A DNA stretch of 13,831 nucleotides, from NCBI GenBank assembly GCA_900550965.1, contig URUC01000054.1, positions 1 to 13,831 on the forward strand, written 5' to 3'. Under the pieces are notes generated by a model, which worked only from the letters and a program-made list of their open reading frames with translations, searched no databases and was not told where the DNA came from. Position 1 is the first letter of the stretch; each line of letters starts with the position of its first letter. Of the stretch, positions 1 to 5,991 are shown piece by piece. Both the position numbers and the translations under genes were made by a program. The stretch is from an uncultured Collinsella sp. Its GTDB lineage: Bacteria; Actinomycetota; Coriobacteriia; Coriobacteriales; Coriobacteriaceae.

Positions 1-116
1 GCGCCGAAGACGATGCGGGCGGCGCCGTACCGTCCGTCCTCGACGTGCTCCGTCAGCCCGACCCAGAATTGGCCGTCGTGATATACGGTCAGGGTGGACG
101 ACACGCTGATCTGCAT
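1..116 (-). CDS. yjdF: YjdF-family protein (DUF2992), N-terminal part, runs off the window
   Basis: The minus strand from 116 to the window edge encodes 38 residues starting MQISVSSTLTVYHDGQFWVG, followed by an acidic turn and a RIVFGA-type strand. The LTVYxDGQFWVG block is the characteristic start of the DUF2992/YjdF family. These are small proteins of unknown biochemical function whose expression is tied to the yjdF azaaromatic riboswitch in Bacillus subtilis and relatives. The ATG at 114-116 has a strong Shine-Dalgarno, AAAGGAGG on the minus strand (125-132). Most of the gene lies outside the window, so length and C-terminus are unknown. The long structured leader in front of it fits the family's known riboswitch control. 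Confidence 0.8.
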   Translation of the reverse strand, partial: MQISVSSTLTVYHDGQFWVGLTEHVEDGRYGAARIVFG

Positions 117-117
117 G

Positions 118-237
118 GTTGGTTCCTCCTTTATGTAGATGACCATGCAGAGAAGGGACAACCAAGGAGGCAGGTTACTGATGCGGACTCCCGCACGCCC
201 ACGACTACCCGACGGGGACTGTGTTTTCATCTCTGGT
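118..237 (-). promoter_or_regulatory. Candidate yjdF-type riboswitch in the 5' leader, with SD-sequestering platform
   Basis: About 120 nt separate the predicted start site from the YjdF start codon. On the minus strand the leader contains GATGAAAACAC (around 218-231), a GTGCGG-GAGT-CCGCAT hairpin and a GTAGT...AGTAACC region. I associate these blocks with the yjdF RNA family from memory only. More directly, an anti-Shine-Dalgarno CCTCCTT (164-170) is perfectly complementary to the gene's AAGGAGG (125-131) across a 33-nt loop, which is a standard translational expression platform. Known yjdF riboswitches sense azaaromatic compounds. The family assignment rests mainly on context and partial motif memory; the sequestering pair is seen directly. 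Confidence 0.6.
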
Positions 238-243
238 GCCCGC

Positions 244-249
244 ATTGTA
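244..249 (-). promoter_or_regulatory. Extended -10 promoter for the yjdF leader
   Basis: The minus strand reads TGC-TACAAT, an extended -10 element (TGn plus a 5/6 match to TATAAT). The region 16-17 bp upstream has no good -35 hexamer, which is typical when an extended -10 is present. Transcription would start near 237, giving the long leader described above. Confidence 0.5.
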
Positions 250-270
250 GCACGCGTGACTGCGCATTGA

Positions 271-514
271 CCTCGCTGCCGGCATGCTGTGAGTGGTCGA
301 GGGTTTTACCAGGAATGGGGAAAGCCGGCACAGGAGCTACGCCCGGGGCGATGTGGTCAACATCGCCCCGGGGGTGAAGCATTGGCACGGGGCCGTGCCC
401 GACGGCTGGTTCTCCCATCTCGCGCTGGAGGTTCCGGGCGAGGAGACCTCCAGCGAGTGGTTGGAGCCTGTGAACGACGAGGAATATCTCAAAGCGACTA
501 ACAAGGAGGCTTAA
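271..514 (+). pseudogene. Cupin-domain protein remnant, 5'-truncated and frameshifted
   Basis: Two overlapping plus-strand frames join into one recognisable cupin C-terminus. The first reads SGRGFYQEWGKPAQELRPG (from 289). The second reads DVVNIAPGVKHWHGA and continues through a WFSHLALEVPG strand to the stop at 512-514. This is the second half of a cupin of the kind fused to or accompanying carboxymuconolactone-decarboxylase-like proteins (GxWYQxxGKPAxELxPGDVVxIxxGVKHWHGA). The frame changes in the G run at 345-349, where one extra G is enough to explain the break. Upstream, an in-frame stop at 268-270 and the minus-strand promoter replace the N-terminal half. No ribosome binding site is evident. 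It overlaps the 3' end of the convergent sirtuin gene by 17 bp. Confidence 0.75.
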
Positions 515-1361
515 ATACCTTCGCCGTCCGCGCCGCCGAGAGCAGTGCGCCCAAATCGGCCTGGATTGCCTCCGCCTTGCTTCCGAGCTGCAACGGGGCT
601 GAGTCGCCCGAGATGTTCACGCTCAACAGATGCGCATCCGGCAGCTTTGCGGCCATGCTCCAGAACGGGAGCGTGATGATGCCGGGGGTCATCTCGCCCA
701 CGCCGAGCTCCAGCAGCAGCACGCGGCCAGCTCCGCGCTCGTTCACGAAGCGCTCGCATCGTCCGAGGCTCTCGCGCCATGTCGCACCCTGCAGAAACGT
801 GTCGTCGCGCACCCACGGTACGAGCTGCCAGCCGCAGTGCGGGCATCGGGGGACATCCTCGCTGCGGATCTCGAACCCCGCCATGCCCGCGAGCATGCGC
901 TCGACGTAGGGGCTCGCCTCGAAGAGCTCGTCGCAGCACGGCTGCTTGCACTGAAGGCGCGCGAAGCTTCCCTGATAGTTGCAGACTCTCTCGGCGGGAA
1001 ACGTCTTCTCGACCTGGGTGTCCACATTGGTGCTCAGGATGAAGTAGTCCTTATGGCCGATGAGGGACCGCAAGTCGAGATAGGGCTGTGAGGCAGGCTC
1101 GCGCAGCATGAAATCGATGTATCGCGCGTAGTAGGCCCATTGCTGCTCGAGGCTGGGGTAGAGGTGGTAGAAGCCGTCGAAAAGGCTCTTGAAGCCAAAG
1201 GCCTGCTGCCAGTCCTCCATTCCGGCGCGCGTCATGCCTGCGCGGTTGTAATGGTTGAACCCGGCGGCGCTTGACATGCCCGAGCCGATGCCGACGATGA
1301 TGGCGTCGGCATCGTCGATAAGACTTCGAAGCCTCATCACTTCTCTTTCTAGGGACGGCAT
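498..1361 (-). CDS. Class M sirtuin-like (SirTM) protein, third gene of the operon
   Basis: This 287-residue Sir2-fold protein begins MPSLEREVMRLRSLIDDADA. The NAD-binding loop GIGSGMSSAAG is at residues 24-34, the TNVD motif puts N112 and D114 in the ribose site, and the usual catalytic HG is replaced by YQGS (Q130). Zinc ligands are C138 with C142/C143 and C173-x2-C176. A LLLELGVGEMTPGIITLPFW block follows. These features match SirTM enzymes of Streptococcus pyogenes and Staphylococcus aureus, where N118, D120 and Q137 are the equivalent residues. SirTMs act as protein ADP-ribosyltransferases on lipoylated GcvH-L rather than as deacetylases. The start is supported by GAGGAG (1370-1375) 8 nt upstream. 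It overlaps the previous gene by 13 bp, suggesting translational coupling. The substrate here is unknown. Confidence 0.85.
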   Translation of the reverse strand: MPSLEREVMRLRSLIDDADAIIVGIGSGMSSAAGFNHYNRAGMTRAGMEDWQQAFGFKSLFDGFYHLYPSLEQQWAYYARYIDFMLREPASQPYLDLRSLIGHKDYFILSTNVDTQVEKTFPAERVCNYQGSFARLQCKQPCCDELFEASPYVERMLAGMAGFEIRSEDVPRCPHCGWQLVPWVRDDTFLQGATWRESLGRCERFVNERGAGRVLLLELGVGEMTPGIITLPFWSMAAKLPDAHLLSVNISGDSAPLQLGSKAEAIQADLGALLSAARTAKVFKPPC

Positions 1362-2047
1362 CGGGCGATCTCCTCGAAAGCCGGGGCCATATCGCCGTCA
1401 ACGAGGATCGTCTCGCACGATGCATCGGGCGCCATGGCCTGGCTGTAGTTGAACACGATGTAGGTGGCGTGCTCGCAGGCGTTCACGATCTGAGCGAGCA
1501 TGCGCTTTATGACGCCGTTGCGCACCCCCACGCCAAGTTCGAGGATGGCGACCCTGCCGTTGCGATGGGCTTGCACAAGGCACTCGAGCTCCTCGAGCTG
1601 GGCCGTGGCGAGGGCGTCTGGATGGGCGAGACGCCGTTCGTCGATCGACGTGCGCGTGCTCCCCTCCGTCTCGAGCACGCGGTTCTCGTTGAACCCTGCA
1701 CGTGTGAAGTGTCCGTCAATATTGCACGTGACCACGAAGGTGTCGGCGTGCTCCGTAAGACGCCGCAGCCCGTTCATGAGCGGGCCGGGCTCATATTCGA
1801 GATATTCCTTTTGATGGAACCGCTCGACCCATCGGCGTCGCACGTTTGCATCCGGAGAGACGAGCCCCTGCAGTATGCAGCCGATGCCGTCGGCCTGAGC
1901 GAGGTCCCCGTACGTCTCTCGGAAATGAGCGTCGGCGCGGAAGAGGTTGAGCCCCTCTGCCATGTCCAGCCCGTTGCTGGCGCCGATGATGACAAGATCC
2001 GCCTCGGAAAGCGCCGTGCCTATGCGAACTGCTTTCGCCGTCTTCAT
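1349..2047 (-). CDS. Degenerate, zinc-less Sir2/SirTM-like protein, second gene of the operon
   Basis: This 232-residue protein aligns in outline with its two neighbours. It has an ADLVIIGASNGLDMAEGLN nucleotide loop (about residues 16-34), VTCNIDGHF (N109, D111), and a ELGVGVRNGVIKRMLAQI block near the C-terminus. Two things are missing. The zinc ribbon is absent: its four cysteines are replaced by a short Arg/Glu-rich helix after LETEGSTRTS. The catalytic His/Gln position is Glu (E128 in TEGS). The SGMS serine of the loop is also altered (SNGLDM). It may be a non-catalytic partner or regulator of the two intact paralogues, or an enzyme with changed chemistry; the sequence cannot decide. GGGGAGG (2054-2060) lies 6 nt before the ATG, and only 3 bp separate it from the upstream gene. 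Confidence 0.8.
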   Translation of the reverse strand: MKTAKAVRIGTALSEADLVIIGASNGLDMAEGLNLFRADAHFRETYGDLAQADGIGCILQGLVSPDANVRRRWVERFHQKEYLEYEPGPLMNGLRRLTEHADTFVVTCNIDGHFTRAGFNENRVLETEGSTRTSIDERRLAHPDALATAQLEELECLVQAHRNGRVAILELGVGVRNGVIKRMLAQIVNACEHATYIVFNYSQAMAPDASCETILVDGDMAPAFEEIARCRP

Positions 2048-2050
2048 GCG

Positions 2051-3016
2051 CTACCTCCCCAGCGTCTTGCGCACGTCGGCGAGCACGTCGGCGATGTCGG
2101 CGCGAACGGCGAGCCCCCGATTCTCGATCGCGCGGGGGAGAAACTGCGTCTTATTGTTTACGGCGATGTAGCTGGCCTGCGGCAACTGCGCCGTGAGGGT
2201 CCAGAACGGCTCTTGGATAAACGCAGGCGTCATGCGACCCACGCCCAGCTCGAGGAAGAGGATCCTCTGCTGTGCGTGCGCGTCGAGCCAGTCGGACACC
2301 TTGCGGTACTGCTCCTCGTAGAGCTCGCCCTGCAGGAAGTTGCCGTAGCCGCGAACCCAGGGGAACGCCTCTGCCCTGCAGTGGGGGCAGCGCGGCACGA
2401 GCTCTGTCGGAACCTCAAGGCCGTCTCCCATGGCCTCTACCATGCGGGAGACCGGCTCGACCGCATCCCACACCTCGTCGGTGCAGCAGCGGGAACATTG
2501 GAAGAAGCGGTGGTCGCCTTGGATCTCTGCCACCTTCTCCCAAGGGTAGATCTTCACAAACTGCGTGTCCTGGTTGGTGGTGAGCACGAAAAAGTCCTTC
2601 TCGGCAAGAATGGCGTCGAGGTCCTTGTAGGGCTGGCGCAGTGGGGCGTTGAGTGTGGTGTCGAGAAAGGTGGCAAGATAACCCCAGCGTGCCTCGGCGG
2701 TGGGCCAGCGGTAGGTCGACCCCTCAAACGCGCCCCTGAAACCGTAACGCTCGGCGAATTTGCCGAAATGCCTGCGATAGGTCGCGTTGTCCTCGTAGTA
2801 GAAGTCGTCGCCGCCCGCCGCGGAGAGCCCGGAGGCCCCGCCCACCAGCACGCAATCGGCTTCCTCGATCATGCGGGCGAAGTCCTTGATTTGCCGGTCG
2901 TAGGGCTCGGGCTCGCGGTCACTCAGCTCATAGGGCGTGCCGCCGCTGCGGTAGGCGGCCTGAAGGGAAAACGATCGGTTGGTGAGCTCGACAACGAGCT
3001 GCTCGTATAGAGTCAC
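2051..3016 (-). CDS. Class M sirtuin-like (SirTM) protein, first gene of the operon
   Basis: This 321-residue protein is read from a GTG at 3016. That start is chosen because AGAAGG (3023-3028) lies 6 nt upstream, whereas the in-frame ATG at 3067 has no Shine-Dalgarno and would lie upstream of the predicted transcript start. From the GTG, an N-terminal extension of about 45 residues precedes the Sir2 domain: GGASGLSAAGG loop (about 59-69), LTTNQD (N148, D150), EIQGDHRFFQC (Q166 at the catalytic His position), zinc ligands C174, C177/C178, C210 and C213, then ILFLELGVGRMTPAFIQEPFW. The Gln substitution and the GVGxMTPxFI block place it with SirTM, known as lipoyl-GcvH-L ADP-ribosyltransferases. 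No macrodomain or GcvH-L gene is adjacent. A divergent TetR gene starts about 140 bp away and likely controls the operon. Confidence 0.85.
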   Translation of the reverse strand: MTLYEQLVVELTNRSFSLQAAYRSGGTPYELSDREPEPYDRQIKDFARMIEEADCVLVGGASGLSAAGGDDFYYEDNATYRRHFGKFAERYGFRGAFEGSTYRWPTAEARWGYLATFLDTTLNAPLRQPYKDLDAILAEKDFFVLTTNQDTQFVKIYPWEKVAEIQGDHRFFQCSRCCTDEVWDAVEPVSRMVEAMGDGLEVPTELVPRCPHCRAEAFPWVRGYGNFLQGELYEEQYRKVSDWLDAHAQQRILFLELGVGRMTPAFIQEPFWTLTAQLPQASYIAVNNKTQFLPRAIENRGLAVRADIADVLADVRKTLGR

Positions 3017-3036
3017 TGGATGCCTTCTTTCAGCTA

Positions 3037-3056
3037 TTATGAACAGGTGTTGATAA
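3037..3056. promoter_or_regulatory. 20-bp interrupted palindrome, candidate TetR operator
   Basis: The sequence TTAT-g-AACA-gg-TGTT-g-ATAA is symmetrical at 16 of 20 positions; the exceptions are the central GG and the two G positions flanking the inner arms. Its right half TGTTGATAAA recurs as TGTTGATTTA (3067-3076) and TGTCGATAAA (3106-3115). It lies over the predicted transcription start of the sirtuin operon, between that operon and the divergent TetR gene. Size and symmetry fit a TetR-family dimer site. Binding is inferred. Confidence 0.55.
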
Positions 3057-3058
3057 AA

Positions 3059-3087
3059 AGTATCCATGTTGATTTATGTGAGAGCAA
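3059..3087 (-). promoter_or_regulatory. Candidate promoter of the three-sirtuin operon
   Basis: On the minus strand TTGCTC (3082-3087) and GATACT (3059-3064) are separated by exactly 17 bp. Both hexamers match consensus only partly (3/6 and 4/6). Transcription from here would start near 3052, inside the palindrome at 3037-3056, and would exclude the ATG at 3067 as a start codon. CATAAT at 3036-3041 is an alternative -10, but it lacks a usable -35. Confidence 0.35.
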
Positions 3088-3159
3088 TGAACAGCTTCGG
3101 CCTGCTGTCGATAAACGAGCGTTTGCCGGGCATTGTCGAGCGTTGCAATTGGAGGGGTA

Positions 3160-3717
3160 GTGGAAACGGGGAAGATAGACCGTCGCCGACGCTATACGCT
3201 CTCGGTCATACGGGAAGCGTTCTTTTCGCTGCTGGCCGAGGTCGGTTTCGCGAAGATGACGGTGGCGGATATCTGCCGCCGCGCCGATATCAACCGCGGC
3301 ACGTTCTATTTGCACTACGAGGACAAGTTCGCGCTGCTCGACGCACTTATCGACGAGGCCCTGGCGGCGGCGCCGCCGATCGAGGGAACGGAGACGGGCG
3401 CCCTCTGCCAACGCCCGCCGGCAAACGATGACTATTATCTGCTCTACTCGGATGACGACGCGTACGCCCGGGTGGCGCAACGCGTCGTCAAGCGCGGCGC
3501 TGAGCAGATGGTTCCCTCGATCATGGAGGAGACCGGGCTTTCGCGCGAGGACGCCTATCTGCTCTTCGTCCACAACGTCCAGGGAAATCTCGCGGTCAAC
3601 CGTCTGCTCGGTTGGAGGCGAGGGCCCGAGTTTGCCCACGCTCAGGAGCTGCTCAGCGCCTATTCCGAAGGGGGCATGCGGGCGGTATCGGCTCCTTGCA
3701 GATTAATCGCGAATTAG
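3160..3717 (+). CDS. TetR/AcrR-family transcriptional regulator
   Basis: The 185-residue protein starts at a GTG preceded by GGAGGGG (3151-3157). The N-terminal helix-turn-helix is textbook TetR: RYTLSVIREAFFSLLAEVGF, then KMTVADICRRADINRGTFYLHYEDK (about residues 30-55). The C-terminal ligand or dimer domain is of the type common in this subgroup (TetR_C-like), with VQGNLAVNRLLGW and a final helix. It is divergent from the sirtuin operon with the dyad in between, so it probably represses that operon and perhaps itself. The ligand is unknown. Its stop codon overlaps the stop of the convergent cupin gene by 4 bp. A TTG at 3133 in the same frame is a less likely start because no Shine-Dalgarno precedes it. 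Confidence 0.9.
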   Translation: METGKIDRRRRYTLSVIREAFFSLLAEVGFAKMTVADICRRADINRGTFYLHYEDKFALLDALIDEALAAAPPIEGTETGALCQRPPANDDYYLLYSDDDAYARVAQRVVKRGAEQMVPSIMEETGLSREDAYLLFVHNVQGNLAVNRLLGWRRGPEFAHAQELLSAYSEGGMRAVSAPCRLIAN

Positions 3718-4067
3718 AACATGATGGCGTCGTCGGCCGTGAAGGCATCGAGGGATCCCTGCTTGACCTGAATACAGACGTATGTGATCCCCGAGTCGGA
3801 CGCGGCGCGGAACTGACGATGCGCAGTGGGGGAAATGCGCAGCCAGTCGCCGGCCGCAAGCTCGATATCCTCACCGTCGATCGTGACCGAGCCTGCGCCC
3901 TCGAGCACGCCATAGATCTCCTCGTTTTCCTTGTGTGCATGGACGAACGGAACGCCAGCGCCGGCGGGAAGACTGTTGATACTCACCTCTGCCCCGGTAA
4001 GCCCGAGCACCTCGTGCAGCTCAACGCGGCTCTCATTGCCGATGTGGGTCTTTGCATAATTAGCCAT
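3714..4067 (-). CDS. Single-domain cupin protein
   Basis: The 117-residue protein is a small complete cupin. Motif 1 is GVPFVHAHKENEEIYGVLEGAG (about residues 38-59), with the HxH...E metal ligands. Motif 2 is GDWLRISPTAHRQF (about 73-86), with the third histidine. Such proteins are metal-binding and often act as isomerases, dioxygenases or sensors; no specific reaction can be assigned. The ATG is supported by GAGAGGA about 6 nt upstream. The gene is divergent from an HxlR regulator 150 bp away, the usual arrangement of HxlR with its target, so induction by electrophiles, quinones or oxidants is plausible. It is not a copy of the broken cupin at 271-514, whose motifs differ. Confidence 0.88.
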   Translation of the reverse strand: MANYAKTHIGNESRVELHEVLGLTGAEVSINSLPAGAGVPFVHAHKENEEIYGVLEGAGSVTIDGEDIELAAGDWLRISPTAHRQFRAASDSGITYVCIQVKQGSLDAFTADDAIMF

Positions 4068-4109
4068 AATGGTTCCTCTCTTGGGGTTGATTTACCTTGC
4101 AGGCATCTC

Positions 4110-4143
4110 CTGCGTGAGATATATTCAACGCGAAAGCGCATGC
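4110..4143 (-). promoter_or_regulatory. Candidate promoter of the cupin gene
   Basis: On the minus strand TTGCAT is followed after 16 bp by TATATC, within the 150-bp region shared with the HxlR gene. The -35 touches the left arm of the inverted repeat at 4143-4177, so a regulator bound there would compete with RNA polymerase. Confidence 0.35.
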
Positions 4144-4177
4144 AAATACGAGTACGCACATATTTGTAACTGCGTGC
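4143..4177. promoter_or_regulatory. Nested inverted repeats, candidate HxlR operator
   Basis: CAAATA (4143-4148) pairs with TATTTG (4161-4166) over a 12-bp spacer. Interleaved with it, ACGCA (4154-4158) pairs with TGCGT further right, also with a spacer of about 12 bp. Two staggered dyads in a divergent HxlR/target intergenic region are typical of HxlR operators. The assignment is inferred from position and symmetry. Confidence 0.4.
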
Positions 4178-4218
4178 CTTTTTGTGAAACCGGTATGGTC
4201 AAGGAGGTTGGGTCTCCC

Positions 4219-4545
4219 ATGATGGCGAAAGAGGAGCTTCCAGAGTGTCCGGTCGCAACGGCGGTAGCGCTCATTGGCGGCAAGTGGAAACTGCTCATTA
4301 TTCGTAACTTACGCGTACGCCCTTGGCGTTTCAACGAGTTGCGCCGCAACCTGGAGGGGATCTCTCAGAAGGTGCTTACCGACAGCCTGCGGCAGATGGA
4401 GGATGATGGGCTGGTCTTTCGCCATGACTATGGCGAGAATCCTCCCCGCGTTGAGTATGGCCTTACCGAGCTCGGCCGCCAGATGATGCCCATCATGGAC
4501 TCGCTGGCAGACTTCGGCGCTTATTACAAGACAATTGTTTCGTAG
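4219..4545 (+). CDS. HxlR-family transcriptional regulator
   Basis: The 108-residue winged-helix protein starts at an ATG 11 nt after AAGGAGG (4201-4207). A second in-frame ATG follows at once, and upstream in-frame codons lack a Shine-Dalgarno. The sequence ECPVATAVALIGGKWKLLII (residues 9-28) contains the family's near-invariant N-terminal cysteine, C10. RFNELRRNLEGISQKVLTDSLRQMEDDGLVFR forms the recognition helix and start of the wing, and VEYGLTELGRQM ends the wing. In HypR, QsrR and similar regulators the N-terminal cysteine senses hypochlorite, diamide or quinones by oxidation or alkylation. It probably controls the divergent cupin gene and itself. Confidence 0.92.
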   Translation: MMAKEELPECPVATAVALIGGKWKLLIIRNLRVRPWRFNELRRNLEGISQKVLTDSLRQMEDDGLVFRHDYGENPPRVEYGLTELGRQMMPIMDSLADFGAYYKTIVS

Positions 4546-4755
4546 CAGGCACATCGCTTAGGGGGGGCGGAGCGCGGCGACGAGTACGATGGCAGTTCTC
4601 CCGTGAGGTGCCGTCGCTTTCGCAGAACGTTGGTGGTGTATAGGCAACTGTAGACAAAGTGCTCGGACTCGGGTCCGAACGTCCCCTCCAGCGACCCGCT
4701 CGTGCAGTTCGTCGGAGCGGGGATGGATCTTTGTCTGCGAGGTACGAAATGCTGG
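4546..4755. other. Gene-free 210-bp stretch rich in stem-forming inverted repeats
   Basis: No reading frame here is convincing. Several inverted repeats are visible. An outer pair AGACAAAG (4652-4659) / CTTTGTCT (4729-4736) encloses a TCGGAC-TCGG-GTCCGA hairpin (4663-4678) and a CCCGCTC (4695-4701) / GAGCGGG (4715-4721) hairpin, giving a multibranch fold. To the left, GCGAC (4577-4581) / GTCGC (4613-4617) encloses GGCA (4591-4594) / TGCC (4609-4612). None is followed by a T tract on either strand, so a standard terminator is not supported. It lies between the converging HxlR and surface-protein genes. Confidence 0.45.
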
Positions 4756-5672
4756 CTAGCGGTTGCGACGCCTTGTTGCGGAAGTGCCAACTGCTACAAC
4801 TACACCACCGGCAACACTCAGGGCGACTGCCATCGCACCGTTGTCGCCCGTCGCGGGTAGGGTGGTCCCGGCTGGTTTAACCGCCGCTACTGCCTTGGTG
4901 GAAACGGGATTTGCCGCGGGCTTTTCTGCCTCGGGCTGCGGTGTGGGCTCGGGCTTGGTTTCCGGTTCGGGTTTTACCTCTGGGTTCGGTTTAGCGTCAG
5001 GGCTGGGCTCGGGATCGGTCACGTCGGTTGCAATCAATTGCACGTCGCTGTCGAAGACGCAGCGGATGTAGTAGTCGTGGCGCGTTTCGCGCATAATCCC
5101 CTGGCCGCTATCGTAGTCACGGTCAACGTGTGTGCCAAGGAGGGTTGAGCTGGCGAGGTTTAGTCTATAAGGGATTTGGTCGTCGGCGTAGCCGCCTGTA
5201 AAGACTACGGTTGCTCTTACGTGATTGTCGATCATGGTCAGCGTAATAGAGACGCTGGCTTCTTTGGGGTTCTCGGTTTTATAAGGCTTTTGGTATCGGT
5301 GTCGACCTTGAAGAGGTGGATGGTGTCGTTAAGCCCGTAGCCGAAATCCTCGGGTTTGTCGGGGAAGTCGTATACAAACGCCTCATTCTGAACCAACATG
5401 AAGGCAGGAGGGAGCTCCAAGTCATAGTTATGGTCGACAACGGTGGTAGCTGTGAAGTTGTCGTCCGTGTTGGCTTCGCTGCGGGTGATGGGCGTTGCAG
5501 CATCGGGTTCGGGCGTTTCGGCCGCTAGTGCCGAATTGGGTAGCAAGAGCTGCCCTGACACAAGAATGATCGCTCCGAAGGCGACTGCTCTAACGCCCAC
5601 ATGACGCTTGACGCTGCGGATAAACGAGCTGGTTCGATCGTTCTGGGTTTGTGGTGCATGCTGTCCATACAT
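4756..5672 (-). pseudogene. LPXTG cell-wall-anchored surface protein, interrupted by a frameshift
   Basis: Two minus-strand frames form one surface protein of about 305 residues. The 5' part (5672-5238) has an N-terminal Sec signal (basic SVKRHVGVRAVAF then a hydrophobic stretch ending SALAAE). The 3' part (5235-4756) has an unrecognised beta-rich region, a Pro/Glu/Lys-repeat spacer (PEPSPDAKPNPEVKPEPETK), the sortase motif LPATG, a hydrophobic helix and an RRRNR tail. Read across the boundary, DTKSLIK joins directly to TENPKEASVSITLTMID if the A run at 5277-5280 (minus strand) had one more A. So a single base deletion in a homopolymer explains the break. AAGGAG precedes the ATG. It may be a true pseudogene, a phase-variable gene or a sequencing error. 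The adhesive or other function is unknown. Confidence 0.8.
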
Positions 5673-5991
5673 AAGGCGCTCCTTGTTCGTAGGCCGGTTT
5701 CCGCGGATCTATATTGCGCCTGGCCGATGCGGCTAGGCTCTTTCACGCGAACGCTTACGCGAGCAGGGAGAAAGTTCAAGTTAATTTTCCCACAGGCGAT
5801 ACTTTGCGAGCAACGATTTGCTGTTCAATTCTCGGAGAGAGTCAAGACGGTCGAGGAGTTATCAGGCAATGAGATTATGTCTAGAGAACACGAACGAGAG
5901 ATGTGGTCTGCGGACGACTGAATAGCTCCATCTGTTTTGGTTACAACGAAATGTGTGCCGCGCGTCTGCGGCATGAAGGAGAGGGAATCCT
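5673..5991. other. Intergenic region between divergent surface-protein and flavoprotein genes
   Basis: About 319 bp carry no convincing gene. On the minus strand there is a weak AATATAG -10-like element about 30-40 bp before the surface-protein start, and the left end carries its AAGGAG ribosome binding site. On the plus strand TGAATA-17-TACAAC (about 5919-5947) could weakly promote the flavoprotein gene, whose GGAGAGG site is near 5978-5985. No strong repeat is seen apart from a small CGCGAACGCTTACGCG dyad near 5746. Confidence 0.35.

Noticed and set aside
1469..3010. A 513-codon open frame on the plus strand
   Set aside because: It lies antisense to two sirtuin genes that have clear motifs, ribosome binding sites and tight spacing. 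Its own protein has no recognisable features.
3017..3067. ATG start at 3067 for the first sirtuin
   Set aside because: No Shine-Dalgarno precedes it, and it would place coding sequence over the operator and predicted start site. The GTG at 3016 has AGAAGG 6 nt upstream.
4560..4690. A tRNA-like end: G run, then GGTCCGAAC and CCTCCA
   Set aside because: The T-loop does not match TTCRANY, the distance between acceptor strands is about 130 nt, and no anticodon arm can be drawn.
4756..5235. The LPXTG-bearing frame as an independent gene from the ATG at 5235
   Set aside because: It has no signal peptide and no ribosome binding site, and the frame reads back in phase with homologous-looking sequence upstream of the ATG.
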